Origin: Nothophaeocryptopus gaeumannii
Taxonomy: Eukaryota; Ascomycota; Dothideomycetes; Mycosphaerellales; Mycosphaerellaceae
Direction: 5' to 3'
DNA length: 64,000 nt
Assembly: GCA_031771865.1 (NCBI GenBank)
Contig: JASISA010000041.1
Location: 372,001-436,000, forward strand
Made by a program: the position numbers and the translations under genes. Positions 9,946 through 21,486 of this stretch are shown in pieces; within the stretch, counting starts at the first letter, position 1, and each line of letters begins with the position of its first letter. The notes under the pieces were generated by a model. The model saw only the letters and a program-made list of their open reading frames with translations, had not been told where the DNA came from and searched no databases.

Positions 9946-10708
9946 CTCATCATCCTTCGCCGAGAGTCTCGTGATGTAAATCCAAAAAAGACGACAAGGG
10001 CAGCGTTACGGCAGGATGCAGCCAAGTACATCTGTACGGTCGTGCATTGGTTCCTCGTACCTTGTTAAGATATGCATCACATTAATTGTGAAATACTGTA
10101 TTGGTCCAGACATTCCGCGCAGGCGAAAAGCGGTCATACACCGAGGCACGAACTTTGGGCTGCAGACGCCACTTTCTAATGCCTCAAGGCGAGACGTGGT
10201 TTCCCGTCTTCATCTGGTCATGTCGCCGTTTGGGTGAGCACGGAGGCGTGGGCAGTGTCGTACAATCTGTGAGATTGTTGTGGTCTGGACAGGATCGAAG
10301 CTGGATGTGGCGACATCCGAAGTGACGGCAGGCCCGAGGGGCGCAAGTGGAGGTCATGATTGGCACGGCGAAGACGGGAGCTAAGGCATGTCCTCAAGGC
10401 TGAGGACAGAGAGGACAAGGTTTATCTCGCCCCTGTCCATTGATGTTGTGCGACACATAACTATCCCGGATGAACTTCCGCCAGTAAAATTCCCTTCAAA
10501 AGAGTGCCCACAGCAAAGAATTCACGATAACTGGTGGCAGTCATGGGTGGGAGCTGAACACACAAAATAGTCCTAGCTGAATTGGCTGTGCCAAATGCTT
10601 CGTCATACTCCTTACAGCCAGTCGTTATCATTACATACAAAGGGAAATCATTACCCATCGCTCCTCTGGAGCAATTTACGCGTTCGCAGTGTGCCCATGG
10701 CTGTGCGA
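9946..10708. other. intergenic, no gene seen
   Basis: Lies between the 5' end of the regulator-like gene and the 3' end of the catalase gene, both on the minus strand. No supported coding frame or RNA gene. Confidence 0.4.
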
Positions 10709-12430
10709 CTAATGGTGAGTCCCATGAGTTGGGCCACCGTTGTTCCCAAGCGAATCCGTCTTGTCACTCATACCGTTCGCAGCCCTCAACGTCTTGTCCT
10801 TGGTCATACCATTATGAGTACCATTGAACGACAGACCCGAGATCCCATCGTATCCCTTGACACCAGTAGCTTTTTCAAGACGGCTTGCCAGGTCCTGCGA
10901 AATCTCGCGAAATATGGCGATCTGACGCTTGATAATCTCCTCTTTATGACAGTTGCCCATATGGCCGGAGACGTTCTCGATGAAGCGGCTCTTGGCGTCT
11001 TCATCGAAAACCTTCTCCCATAGGGCACGCGGGGCGTTGAAGTCCTCTGGTCGGATCTCAGATAAGAAGGTGATGGCATTACCCTGGAAGTGGCCGTGAG
11101 TGCGGTCGAGGTCGACTGTTCGCTCACGGAACTTGACAGGCTGGAGGGAGCTGAGATATGCTGGTCGAGAGCCCTGATTGTAGAAAGCCATCGGACCATC
11201 TCGCTGGAAGTTGGCGATGCGGTATGGTGTACGTGGTGCGTTGACGGGAAGCTGCTGGTAGTTTGTACCAACACGGTGGCGGTGAGTGTCTGGGTAGGAG
11301 AACAGTCGAGACTGCAAGACTGGGTCGGCGGATGGTTCAATGCCTGGCGGCATATGCGATGGGTTGAATGCAATCTGCTCGATCTCGGCGAAGTAGTTCT
11401 TGACGTTCTCGTTCAGGTAAAACTCGCCAACCTTGCGGAGAGGGAAGCGGCTGTGTGGCCAGACGTGGGTCAAGTCAAAGACGTTGATCTTGTCGGTCTC
11501 CCAAAGATCCTCAGCCTCCTTGGGTGTCATGGTCTGGAACATCACATCCCATCCTGGGTAATCACCCTTCTCGATGGCGTTGTAGAGATCTTTCTGGGCG
11601 TAGTCTGGAGAGTAGTTGGCGGAATCGGCCTGTGTGATGAAGGCAGTGCCTTGCTTGCTCTTCATGTGCATCTGGGCATAGACCCAAGAGCCTCCCTTGT
11701 TGACGAGCTTGAGTGTGTGTCCAGCGTAACCATGCATCTTTCTCCAGCCATCTGGAATACCGCGGTCACCCATCAAGATCAGGACCTGGTGGGCAGACTC
11801 AGGGTTTTGGCTGAGGTAGTCCCAGAACATGGTCGAGTCATCCGCGTGTGTGAGGTGCGAAGCTGGGTCACGCTTCTGGGTGTGAATGAAATGAGGAAAC
11901 TTCGCTGGGTCGCGCAAGAAGAAAACTGGAGTGTTGTTCGCAACCATGTCCCAGTTACCCTCGTCGGTCCTGAACTTGACGGAGAAGCCTCGTGGGTCAC
12001 GAGCACAGTCGTGAGAGCCAGACTCGCCTCCGACAGTGGAGAATCGTACGCTGATGGGGCATGTCTTGCCAGCCTTGAAGAGGTCTGCAGTGCAGAGATC
12101 CTCCATGGGGTCGGTAGTCTTGTAGTAGCCATGAGCTCCCCCACCCTTCGCGTGAACGACGCGCTCGGGAATACGCTCGCGGTCGAAGTGTGAAAGGAGA
12201 TCGATCAGGTGGAAGTCCTGCAGGAGGAGAGGACCGTTCTCTCCAACTCGCTGCGTCTCATATGGGTGTGGCACTGGCACACCATTGCTGGTGGCGTAGA
12301 CAGTGTCTTCAGAAGAAGCATTTCGATCGTCATTGTAGTCGCGGTGCAGATCACCGGGCCTGCTACCGTCCGGTCCTCCGTTTGTAGCTGATGGTGCCAT
12401 TTGGTTGTTGTGTAGATGTGTTGCGTACAT
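10709..12430 (-). CDS. monofunctional haem catalase (small-subunit type)
   Basis: 573 residues, single exon. Decomposes hydrogen peroxide. The distal-pocket His is at about residue 93 in RVVHAKGGGAHGYY; the catalytic Asn lies in MVANNTPVFFLRDP; the haem-ligand Tyr lies in RLFSYPDTHRHRVG. NADPH-binding-type residues of small-subunit clade 3 enzymes follow. There is no C-terminal flavodoxin-like extension, so it is not a large-subunit catalase. There is no secretion signal and no C-terminal SKL-type peroxisomal tag (it ends THGTHH), so it is probably cytosolic. The N-terminal 55 residues are Asn/Gly-rich and unconserved, and the start may be a few codons downstream at the second Met. Confidence 0.95.
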   Translation of the reverse strand: MYATHLHNNQMAPSATNGGPDGSRPGDLHRDYNDDRNASSEDTVYATSNGVPVPHPYETQRVGENGPLLLQDFHLIDLLSHFDRERIPERVVHAKGGGAHGYYKTTDPMEDLCTADLFKAGKTCPISVRFSTVGGESGSHDCARDPRGFSVKFRTDEGNWDMVANNTPVFFLRDPAKFPHFIHTQKRDPASHLTHADDSTMFWDYLSQNPESAHQVLILMGDRGIPDGWRKMHGYAGHTLKLVNKGGSWVYAQMHMKSKQGTAFITQADSANYSPDYAQKDLYNAIEKGDYPGWDVMFQTMTPKEAEDLWETDKINVFDLTHVWPHSRFPLRKVGEFYLNENVKNYFAEIEQIAFNPSHMPPGIEPSADPVLQSRLFSYPDTHRHRVGTNYQQLPVNAPRTPYRIANFQRDGPMAFYNQGSRPAYLSSLQPVKFRERTVDLDRTHGHFQGNAITFLSEIRPEDFNAPRALWEKVFDEDAKSRFIENVSGHMGNCHKEEIIKRQIAIFREISQDLASRLEKATGVKGYDGISGLSFNGTHNGMTKDKTLRAANGMSDKTDSLGNNGGPTHGTHH

Positions 12431-13502
12431 TGTGAAGAAAGAACTGTGAGGAGCTTATATACGTAAAGCCTGTAAATCCTTCGACCGATCCGTGTGGTGT
12501 GGCACTATGCACGCGTGCGTTTTTACGCAACATCTCCTTGCTCGCTTAGCTGGTTGTTATGGCAAGACGATTCTAGGACAAAACACAATGCATGACGCTT
12601 ATTTCTTACCTGTGGCCGTCATCATTGGACAGAAAAGTCGATATTGCTTCACAAAGCTCATGCCACTCTGCCATTCTGCCATAAGTTTCGGTGCACCAAA
12701 TCGCTGCCATTGGTAGGAATGCGCAATCCGACAGCTCTTCTGCAGGCGAGTAGCTCACAAGGTTTGATAGTCTTTCTCCCGACGTCACAGGCGGTCACAG
12801 AGTCTCGTTGATCGCCTGCCAGATTCTGGACTGGGGCTCTGTCGTCACTTCGCAGCCTGATCGGGTAAAATTGCGGCGAGTGCCTTTTCGGTGAGCATGA
12901 ACCTAAGCGGACCTGTCTCCGCCGTATCAAGACCGAGCCCATTTCAAATGGAGGTCGTAGGCCACTGATATCGCTTGCATAGATTTCCCGGAGTTTCATC
13001 AAGCCTCAACGATAGGATGACTACTGACCGCTGAGAACACAGGTCGTCGTTTGCACGATTGTTCGAGATGCTGTTGGTGGGGTGATTGGCAATGCTGCCA
13101 GCGGAAGATTTGAAGATCTCGATACGCGAGGCCTGCCTGCAAGAATTCGTTGTCAGCCACGACCTTTGGCACCGCATGAAACGTTTGAAAGAATTGAGGT
13201 TCGCCACAACCACTGTTTCCGGATCGACCCCCACTCCCTTCCGAACTGCGGGACACATGCGGAGCAAGACAATCATTAGTAACCTCTGTGGCACAATTCA
13301 TGTCGCTATCCACTTCCATTCTAGCCCTCCAAAGGACGATTACCACCCATGTCCACCATCCATGTCCCCAGGCGAGAGTTCTCCGATTTCGACTCCCCGA
13401 ATAAACGCATGCTTGCATGCATACGGCAGTCGAATGTTTCAGATGCTTTGCCCCGGACAAAGGCACGTCCTCAGCATGCGAAGCAGTCGTACCTTCGATC
13501 TC
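12431..13502. other. intergenic, no gene seen
   Basis: Catalase promoter side and the 3' flank of the Nramp gene. Several open frames of 60-155 codons overlap one another on both strands, and none shows a domain or splice logic. Confidence 0.4.
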
Positions 13503-15331
13503 CTAGTTCACCCCCAAGCCCGTCAGAACAATATTCGCAACATTCATAACCACAATGATCACCCAAATGACAATGCCAATGGCCGAGACGATCCAGTGAT
13601 TCCTCATGTTGACAATCTCCTGGTGCGGCTCCGTCTCGCCGTTCGAGTTGGTAATATAAGTCGTCGTGACTACATTCATGTATTTGTTGCGACTCGTGTA
13701 GTAGATTAAAGGAGCCGCAACAAAGGGTAGAATTACACTGAGTGCCACCTGAGACCCAACGAGTGCCTTTGAAAGTCCATCCTTACCCAGTGTACCCGCC
13801 ACGAGGATCGCAGGAACGATGGATATGGATCTCGTCAAGAGTCTCGTGATCCATGGCTTAAGCTTCCAGTTCAGCTGGCCTTCGCTGATCAATTGTCCTG
13901 CCATGGTGCAGACAATGCCGGCCGAGCATCCAGAAAGCAGGAGAGCCACTGCAAAGACAGTAGCGGCGGCGTGTCCGACCTGCGAGTGGAGAAGATTGTA
14001 GATGCCGAAGAGATCTGCGTCTTGCGCTCCGCTGACATTATAAAGAGAGGCACCGCAAACGATCAGGATCGCGCTGTTGACGAAGAGCGCGAATGTGAAG
14101 AGGGAGAACGCCAGCTCGACGATCGAGTAGTTCATGCAAGCATTGATCGCGGCCATCGATGGTCGGTACTTCTGTTGCGGTGTCGACCCATCATCGTCTT
14201 CGATCGAGGAAAGCCTGCTAGGATTATGTTTGGCATCGAAGTGAACCAGACGTGGTTTTACGACGCCGCTTCCCAGGTAAAGTGAGTGCGGCATGACAGT
14301 CGCTCCGAGAATGCCACAAGATTGGTAAAGCCTACATGTTCAATTAGCCATTTGTTGACACAGCAGTTAGTGAAAATTTGGTACCCTTTGCTTTGAACGA
14401 TGGCGCTCGATGGAAGGTAGCCCTTGAAAACTTCGCCGACAGTCGTATTCCTGATAAGTGACAGCTGATAGCAGAAGCAGACGACCACTCCCAAGACCAG
14501 CAGCATCACAAAGCACTCGAAAACGCGAAGAGCGCGCATGGAACCTTCAGGTCGGTAAAGAAGAAGGATGAACATGACGTCCAAAATGGAAATAGCGCAT
14601 CCCGCCACGATGGGCAACTTAGGTGCAAGAAGATTGAGCGCAATGGCGAAGCCAATGACCTCTGCAATGTCTGTGGCTATGACCGCTGATTCTCCAAAGA
14701 AGTATAAGACATAGTTGAGCCACTTTGGGCAGTATTCTGCGTTCATCTGCGCCAAGTCGAGACCGGAGACGGTGCTCAGCTTGATGCACAGAGATTGCAA
14801 GAAGATCGCGAAGATGTTTGAGACCAAGACCATGAACAGAAGCTTGAATCGGTATGTTGCTCCAGCTGCCGCGTCTGTAGCATAATTACCCGGGTCGATG
14901 TAGGCCACCGCGATCATGAAACCGGGTCCGATGAATCTGATGTATTTCCAGATAATGCGTCGGAGCCGGTCGAAGGGTTGCTGCCAGCGTGGCAGCATTG
15001 GGTTTGGAGTGCGAGGAACGCCATTGGATGTTCCTGTGGTGCCGAGAGTGTTTCCCAGCATCTGCTCTCCAAACCCAGAGCGAGCGATGGAGCGTTTGTC
15101 CCCATCGCTGTGGCGGGGTGGCCTTTTGGAGTCGTCGCCGTCGCTGGGTCCTCCGACTTCTGTTAATTCGACACTCGGTCCATCTTGGTTCTTCAACTTG
15201 TGATCGTGCTGAACCCGTGCGCTGGCCAGCTTGCCCAAATCACTTCTGGTGGTGGTATCGCCCGCCAATGGGTTCGGATTCTGGTTCCAGTCATCAGGCA
15301 TTTCTGGGTCTGTCCTCGAAGGGCAATTCAT
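13503..15331 (-). CDS. Nramp-family divalent metal transporter (SMF type)
   Basis: Two exons, 14385-15331 and 13503-14331, joined by removing a 53-nt intron at 14332-14384 (GTACCA...GTAG). The product is 591 residues. It is a proton-coupled importer of Mn2+, Fe2+ and similar ions in the plasma membrane or endosome. The metal-binding TM1 motif is IAVAYIDPGNYATD, and the TM6 motif is GATVMPHSLYLGSG, which is only formed after splicing. About 11 membrane segments are visible. The first 110 residues are a hydrophilic cytosolic tail. The loop after TM6 is short and charged, as in yeast SMF1-3. Regulation cannot be read from the sequence. Confidence 0.93.
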
Positions 15332-16167
15332 TTTTGCAGTTCTTTGTCCTCAGGCGGCGGTCGGTAAGTGGGTAAGAAGGGGACAAGGAAACACGTAAAG
15401 CAGGAGCTCAGGCCGAGGCCGATTTGATGTTACCTCTGTTGGAGAAGGTTGGCCATTCAGGTGAAGGTGTGACATCGTGCTTGCTATTCGCAACCTCCCC
15501 GGCTGGACCCGATCCAGAGCCTATTGATTTGCTAAGAAACACCTCACCTCAGCCGCCCCGCCAGAACCTTGTCCGGGTAAGGTTCCACATCCATACGACG
15601 CATATTCGTCGGCCGTCGCGCAAAGGTCGATGGGCTTCATCGTGGAATGGCGGTGGGGGGAAACAGATGAGGTCTACCATGGTGATGATAACGACGCAGA
15701 TGTTGGTCTCCGCCAGCCAAGCAGATGGCCCGCAAAACGTCTGAGCAAGGCTTGAAGGATTCAAGCTCACTGGTCCGATGCTGGGGCCGAAGAACCTTGC
15801 CCTGGCAATGCTCTGTTGTTTTCCAATCGCCAACAGTTTGCGTGGCTCTGGGCTGCGGTTTCAAAGCCGCTCATTCCACCGCTTGTCTTAATAATTTGTC
15901 CGGGCCCGTGAGGGTGATCGAAGTTATGCAAAGCAACACAGTGTGTTCCACGACTCGCTTGGTAGGCAACTACGCCTAGCGAGGCGAAGATTGACAGCAA
16001 ACCATCGACAATGATGTAGTTAGCCATTGTTTATTCACACGCAGCACGAGGGCATATCAAAAACGTAGGTGTACTTACTCACTCACTCTTCTAACCTGCC
16101 ATACGAGAACCAGGTCAAGGACGCAGTACGAACAAAACAGCAAAATCAGTTACACCACGAATCCAGC
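15332..16167. other. divergent promoter region, no gene seen
   Basis: Separates the 5' ends of the Nramp (minus) and GNAT (plus) genes. An open frame runs into the GNAT gene from 16069, but homology begins only at 16168. Confidence 0.4.
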
Positions 16168-16791
16168 ATGACCTCCTTCCTAATCCGCCCTGCCTCCCTC
16201 TCCAAAGAAGACGACACCCGCCTGATCGACTTCATCGAATCTCAAATCACCTGGCTCAACAGCATCGGCTCCTCCTCCCAATGGGGCAGCGAGCCCTTCC
16301 GCACCACACATCCCAACGCCCCCGCTCGAGCAACAGAATGGGTCCGTCGCAGCGAGAGCAAAGATGGCCAACAATTAAATACAGAATGGTGTCGCGCCTA
16401 CATAGCAGAAGCTGAGACGGCTTTAGGAAATGCGGACGCGACGCATGGATTACCCGTAGCAGGAATGGTACTTGAGGCGAAGAGTGCAGAATACGTGAGG
16501 GATCTAGGTATCCTCCCCGATCAAGACGACAACGAACCTTTTCTCTACCTAAGCTATCTCATGTCCAACCGCGAAGCCGCGAGCGCTCTAAGGGCGGGTG
16601 CTGGGTCGGCTTTGATACAGTATGCGAAAGAGCAGGCGACGGAGATTGGGGTGGGGAGGATATGTGTGGATTGTTTTGCGGGGAATGACAGGAAGCTGGT
16701 GAGGTATTATGAGAGTCAGGGGTTTGAGGTGGTGAGGGATTTTGTGGCGGGGGAGGAGTGGCCGGGGACGGTGTTGGAGATGAGGTTGTAG
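16168..16791 (+). CDS. GNAT-family N-acetyltransferase
   Basis: 207 residues, single exon. Transfers an acetyl group from acetyl-CoA to an amine; the substrate is unknown. The start is the Met of MTSFLIRPASLSKEDD, which begins the first GNAT strand. Later signatures are FLYLSYLMSNREAASALRAG, the acetyl-CoA loop R-A-G-A-G-S followed by helix ALIQYAKEQA, and CVDCFAGNDRKLVRYYESQGF, the strand-helix of motif B. The DNA shifts from C-rich to G-rich codon choice near 16590, with no break in the frame. It is tail-to-tail with the membrane-protein gene at 17109. Confidence 0.88.
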   Translation: MTSFLIRPASLSKEDDTRLIDFIESQITWLNSIGSSSQWGSEPFRTTHPNAPARATEWVRRSESKDGQQLNTEWCRAYIAEAETALGNADATHGLPVAGMVLEAKSAEYVRDLGILPDQDDNEPFLYLSYLMSNREAASALRAGAGSALIQYAKEQATEIGVGRICVDCFAGNDRKLVRYYESQGFEVVRDFVAGEEWPGTVLEMRL

Positions 16792-17108
16792 AGAAAGAAG
16801 CAGTCTACACCGCCATGCCTGTGCTGCGTGGATTGTTGGTGTCACGGGATACAGGCGGCTCGGCTGATGTGAGAGTCCGATGCAGTGCGAGAACTGCTGC
16901 GGGCGGTGTACACAAGGTTGATACAGCCAGAAATGAATGTCTCCAGCCCATAATGAACCTGGAATACAGCCGCGGCCACTCAATGACTTTTGGATAATTG
17001 AGATGAAGACAAGCTTTGAATTGTACATTGAAACGAATTGTCAATGCGCGTTGGTATCATTATTTTCATGCCAGCCAGCCCTAACGCCTCTCAACGACAG
17101 AACCTTCC
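16792..17108. other. convergent 3' region
   Basis: About 320 bp between two stop codons. Presumably holds the two polyadenylation regions; no gene is seen. Confidence 0.4.
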
Positions 17109-18539
17109 TCAAGTCGGCGACAACGGACTCACCGGCGTCGTAGAAATACTCGAATTCCCACTGCCAATACTGCTCTTCATACTCCCCCTCCCCGTTATCG
17201 TCGGCACCGCACCAGCCAACCTCAACGCCTCATCCCTCGCCAACTGCTTTGCCCTCTTCTGTCTCCACTCCTCCTTCGCCTTCTCATAACTGACGTACCA
17301 CGGCACGCCATCAAACGGCAACATACTCCAATGCTTCAGCATCATCTCCTGCTTCTCAGTCGGCTCAACACGAACATATGCCCACATTCTTTTATCCATA
17401 TTTTCCTCGGTGATAGGATGTTTTGCGGCAGGGTTGAGTTGCGTTACGGACAAGCGAGATGTGAGGGGCATATGAATGACTGCGTCTTTGGTTCCGTCGT
17501 GGTTGTGGTGGGACATGCGTAAGCGGCCGGTGTCGAAGGCGAAGTCGTGGCAGATTGCGTATGTAGATATGATGAGCAGGGCGACTGTATAGATCTGCGT
17601 GAAGAGGGAGGACATGCCCAATGTGACCATTATGACGCCGAAGGAAGCCCAGCCGAGGAGACGCATGGACTTGTAGAGATGCGGGTAGGCAAGTTCGATG
17701 TCTCGGACGAAAGTCGAGAGGACGGTTCGTGGTGCGTACATGGTGACCATGCGGCCGTCTGCTCGGGTTATGAGGCAGGTTACGACGCTGTCGGGCATGG
17801 GTTGGGAGGTTTCGCGGTGGAGTTCACGGGCGTAGGAGTCGACTCGGCAGGACTTTTCTTTCTCGTCTATTGGGCGGGAGAATGGGAGGTCCTTCGGTTC
17901 TTTCTCTGGTGCGGCGATTTTGTTGAGTCCGTTCCTGGCTTGCCATAGCATGATCTTCCGTAATACGACTGAGACGATGATGGATATCGTGCCAGCCATG
18001 CCGTACCAGTCGCCCATAGTGATTGTAAACGCCAGAAGAGGAGCCACAGCCAGGAAGCTGATCAGAGGCGCGATAAGTTGCACTTTGTGAGAGAAGTGCT
18101 TCGGTCTGGGTCCATCAACCTGCCATCGAAACACAGTCGTCGCATTTCGAATGTGTTGGGCATTCAACCACCTCGTAAACCAGCCCTTCAGCTCCGTCGT
18201 ATGTATCCCATCGGTTAAGTTGTAAAGCGAATACCCAGGCTGTTCAAATCTGTATCGATCTCCAGCAATTATAAATGCTGCTAATAGTGGTAGAAACTCC
18301 GTATATCGTCGTCGTTGCAGCGTCCCAATCGTCTGATTGACTTCTTCAGCTCCGAGCAAGGTGATAAGACCCAGCGCATCCAGTTTTATCGGACTCCAGG
18401 ATTTCAGCTCGTGCCATGGTTGTTGCATACTCTGGTCCGCCAGATATTGGATATATTCAATGCTTGGTATGATCAGTGAGGGTGTTTGTAAGTGGCGAGA
18501 ACAAGGCTAGAAACAGAAGACTTACACCCACGACGCCAT
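17109..18539 (-). CDS. fungal four-TM membrane protein, unknown function
   Basis: The model has a 14-nt first exon (18526-18539), a 63-nt intron (18463-18525, GTAAGT...CAAG) and a long exon 17109-18462. This gives 455 residues beginning MASWVIEYIQYLADQS. The small exon is preferred because it joins in frame and its intron has a good donor; the alternative start is the Met at 18428. Two hydrophobic pairs are visible: LIAPLISFLAVAPLLAFTI with GMAGTISIIVSVVL, and GWASFGVIMVTLGMSSLF with VALLIISTYAI. Between them is a hydrophilic domain (about residues 190-260). The C-terminus is charged and then Ser-rich. No enzymatic motif is seen. A conserved fungal hypothetical is my best description. Confidence 0.75.
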
Positions 18540-19054
18540 TATGCGGTCTGATGCAGGCTAGTTATTGCGTTGTCAGTGGGGAGAGCCTTAGGCGCTGGAG
18601 CTGAATGCGCAGTGGGCTGTCTCTCCTGCAAGGCTGCGCAAGGGCGAGACGTAGTAGATCGGGTGTTCTGGCTTGGTCACCGGTACTTGTGAAGAGCGCT
18701 GGCGGCCTCGAATGTTGCTGTCAGATTTTGTATGTACTTCTTCGCTAGAAATGCTTTGCCTCATTCTCGCGAGGCAGTGAAACTTAAGTGAGAGGTGGTG
18801 TGGTCGAGCCATTGAGAATCGTCGAACACCCTGGTTCAGGCCAAGCCGAATACGCTGAGCTGCAGCTGGAGCTCGCCAGGATCGTGTGGCGGCCTCGGGC
18901 GTTTTCGCTGTGCAAGACATGGCGCAGGCTGTGAATGAGACGTTGGCCTCTGCTTTGAGGCATTGGCGAAAGAAAGCAAAGTAAAGAATACATTCGGTGT
19001 TCGCCGAGGTCATAACTTCGTTCTATTGTACAGTCCACTCAGCATAGTGATACC
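18540..19054. other. intergenic, no gene seen
   Basis: Upstream of the membrane-protein gene and downstream of the cupin gene. No domain in the short frames. Confidence 0.4.
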
Positions 19055-19765
19055 TCACGATTTCTTATGCCTGCCATCGTCACCACCCTCGTACGGGCCG
19101 CCGCTCTCCTTCACGTCTCCACGCTTCTCATTATAGTCCTTGGACTGGTGGCTCCATTCAGGAGCCTCGTCCTTGCCCGACTCCTCCTCTTCATCGCCCT
19201 CTTCCTTCGTCTTGTGAACGGTCTGAGGATCATGCTCGGCGGGCGAGTAGATCGTGACAAGCTCAAGAGGCTGTGTCTTGGAGGTGTTGATGAACTGATG
19301 CTGGGTGCCAGCGGGCACAATTACGACGTCGGATGCTTTCACGGCCTATCCCTATCAGCTTCTATTCGTGAACAAGTCGTTGGACGCCGCCCTTACCTGC
19401 TTCTTGCCAGCGACCTCAGCCTCTCCTTCTCCACTGGTGAAGAGGAGGACTTGATCAACTGTGTGGACCTCATCCCCAATGTCTCCTCCCACTGGAATCT
19501 CCATTGACACCAACTGGCTGTACAGCCCGGTGTGCAAGACCTTGCGGAATTGTCCAAAGGCTCTCACCTCGCTCGTGAGACCTGGAAAGTACACCATTTG
19601 GTGCTTTGGCAGCTCCTTTGACATCTTCGAATCTTTGCCCATATTCACGATTGTTGTCGAGAAAGCTCGGTTGGTGGTTCGTAATTGAAGTCGTAAAGCT
19701 GGTCTATAAATGTTGAGAAGACGTGAACTTACGCGTGTGGTAGACATCATATACGGATTGGGCAC
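19055..19765 (-). CDS. cupin-domain protein, probably mitochondrial
   Basis: Exons 19397-19765 and 19055-19345 with a 51-nt intron at 19346-19396 (GTAAGG...ATAG) give 219 residues. The N-terminus is Arg-rich and ends in RAFSTT, a typical fungal mitochondrial presequence. The cupin barrel spans about residues 70-165: VGGDIGDEVHTVDQVLLFTSGEG gives the first metal motif, and the intron junction creates VIVPAGTQHQFINT, the second. A family-typical AEHDPQTVH segment follows. The tail is acidic and lysine-rich and probably disordered. Metal and substrate are unknown. Relatives are small stand-alone cupins with no agreed reaction. Confidence 0.85.
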
Positions 19766-20001
19766 GCCTTTGTAGCGGTCTTTGTGCTCGCAGTGTGTCT
19801 ACATTATGACATGACATGGATGTCGGCAGGTCTGCGGGACGTAGTGTTGATGTCACGACATTCAGGTGTGAAAGAGGGCGTGGGCGGGCGCGTAACGCGA
19901 ATCTGCACAGTCATTATTGGTCAATGCATCGGCTTGTCCCGAGTACTCCTTATTTGGCTGGAGGACAGCGAGGTGTCTCCAGATATCGCACTCTGCATGA
20001 A

Positions 20002-21486
20002 CTAGAAGCCTCTGATGTCCCAGTCGTCCTCGCTCAGGCTGCCTTTGAGACAACTTGGCTCTCTTCGCAGAAACTGACCGTAACCCGCTTTCCCCAGCAG
20101 GCCATTACCATCTTTGTCCCAGACAATTCTGCCTCTTAGGATGGTATATCTTGGCCATTGCGAGAGCTTCTTACCCTCGTAAGGAGTATAGTCGCAATTG
20201 TGATGCAGCATCTCGTTTCTCAACACCAAAGGCGGTAGCCTCCCCTGCGGATACCAGACCGCTATATCCGCATCGCTGCCCGGAGCAATGGTTCCCTTCC
20301 GCGGGTATAGGCCATACAGTTTGGCGACATTGGTACTCGTAACCTCGACAAACTTCCTTGGATCCAGGCGATTGGCGCTGAGCACCAGACTCAATCGCGT
20401 CTCCACCCCCGCAATGCCGTTGGGAATCAGCTTGAATCGACCCTCGGGATGCTCTTCCGTGATGCATGTCTTCTTTCCCGTCTCGTTGTTGTCGTACAGG
20501 AACGGACAGTGATCACTGCTGAGGACAGTGAAAGTACCATCCTGTATGCACTTCCAGATTCCTTCATGATCTGTCTCGCTCTCCCTGGGCGGCGGCGAGC
20601 ACACGCACCTCGCTCCTTCAAAGCCAGGTTTGTCAAGGTCGTGCTTCGTGAGAACAAGGTACTGCGGACAAGTTTCCGCGAAAATTGGCAGACCTCTTGA
20701 TTGAGCTGTCCGGATGTGTTCTGCCGCAGCCGGAGAAGAAACGTGAACTAGCAGGATCGGCACGTCAAGGAATTCGCTCAAGCAGATTGCTCGATATGTG
20801 GCCTCGATCTCTGCCATAGTCGGGTGTGAAGTTGCATGATACTTCGGGGCGAACAGCTTTCGAGCCTCCAGTTGTTTGGTCATCCACACGATCATGTCGT
20901 TGTTCTCAGCGTGGATGAGAGTTGTGATCCTGTTCCTCCGAGCCTCCAACAAGACGTCGAGAATCTGGCCATCGCTGAGCTGGAGCGCTTCGTAGGTCAT
21001 GTATATCTTGAGCGAGGAGATCCCAGCCTCTCTCAAAGCAGGGAACTCAGAAAGTGCATGTTCAGAAGGGTTGCTAACGAGCAAATGGAACGAGTAGTCG
21101 GAATAGCATGTTCCGTTGGCCTTGGCATGTGTTGCTTCCAGCACATTCAATAGGCTGTTCTCAGTCTTTGCCTGCGGTGCGAATGCGATGATGGTAGTTG
21201 TTCCGCCACAGATGGCAGATCGTGTGCCACTCTCGAAAGTATCGGCACATCTCCCTTTACCGAACAGCTGAGGCTCCTGCAAATGAACGTGGGCATCGAT
21301 GCCACCTGGTGTTACCCAGCCGCCCTCTGCATCAATTGTTTTGCTTGCTTGAGCATGCTGAAAGCCTCCGCGGTCTCTGATCTCAACTATCGTTTCTCCT
21401 GTGATAGCAATGTCTGCTTCTCTAATCTCTTCCGCTCTCACAACAACTCCGTTCAAGATCAACAAGTCATATGCCTCATCAGCCAT
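20002..21486 (-). CDS. dihydropyrimidinase / hydantoinase-type amidohydrolase
   Basis: 494 residues from the Met of MADEAYDLLILNG; an in-frame Met 15 codons upstream (21531) is less likely because it adds unconserved sequence. It belongs to the cyclic-amidase branch of the amidohydrolases. Metal ligands are seen in order: GGIDAHVHLQEP (HxH), the carboxylated Lys in SLKIYMTYE, LIHAENND, ILLVHVSSP, and the Asp in SSDHCPF. The product probably hydrolyses dihydrouracil, hydantoin or a related cyclic ureide in the cytosol. Allantoinase is a possible alternative. The FAPQ segment after the first ligands differs from typical bacterial D-hydantoinases. No neighbouring pyrimidine or purine catabolic genes are present. 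Confidence 0.9.
   Translation of the reverse strand: MADEAYDLLILNGVVVRAEEIREADIAITGETIVEIRDRGGFQHAQASKTIDAEGGWVTPGGIDAHVHLQEPQLFGKGRCADTFESGTRSAICGGTTTIIAFAPQAKTENSLLNVLEATHAKANGTCYSDYSFHLLVSNPSEHALSEFPALREAGISSLKIYMTYEALQLSDGQILDVLLEARRNRITTLIHAENNDMIVWMTKQLEARKLFAPKYHATSHPTMAEIEATYRAICLSEFLDVPILLVHVSSPAAAEHIRTAQSRGLPIFAETCPQYLVLTKHDLDKPGFEGARCVCSPPPRESETDHEGIWKCIQDGTFTVLSSDHCPFLYDNNETGKKTCITEEHPEGRFKLIPNGIAGVETRLSLVLSANRLDPRKFVEVTSTNVAKLYGLYPRKGTIAPGSDADIAVWYPQGRLPPLVLRNEMLHHNCDYTPYEGKKLSQWPRYTILRGRIVWDKDGNGLLGKAGYGQFLRREPSCLKGSLSEDDWDIRGF

Noticed and set aside
11090..12193. 367-codon plus-strand open frame
   Set aside because: Exactly antisense to the catalase gene; composition reflects the codons of the opposite strand and no domain is present.
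13086..13709. 207-codon plus-strand open frame
   Set aside because: Runs antisense into the Nramp 3' end and has no domain.
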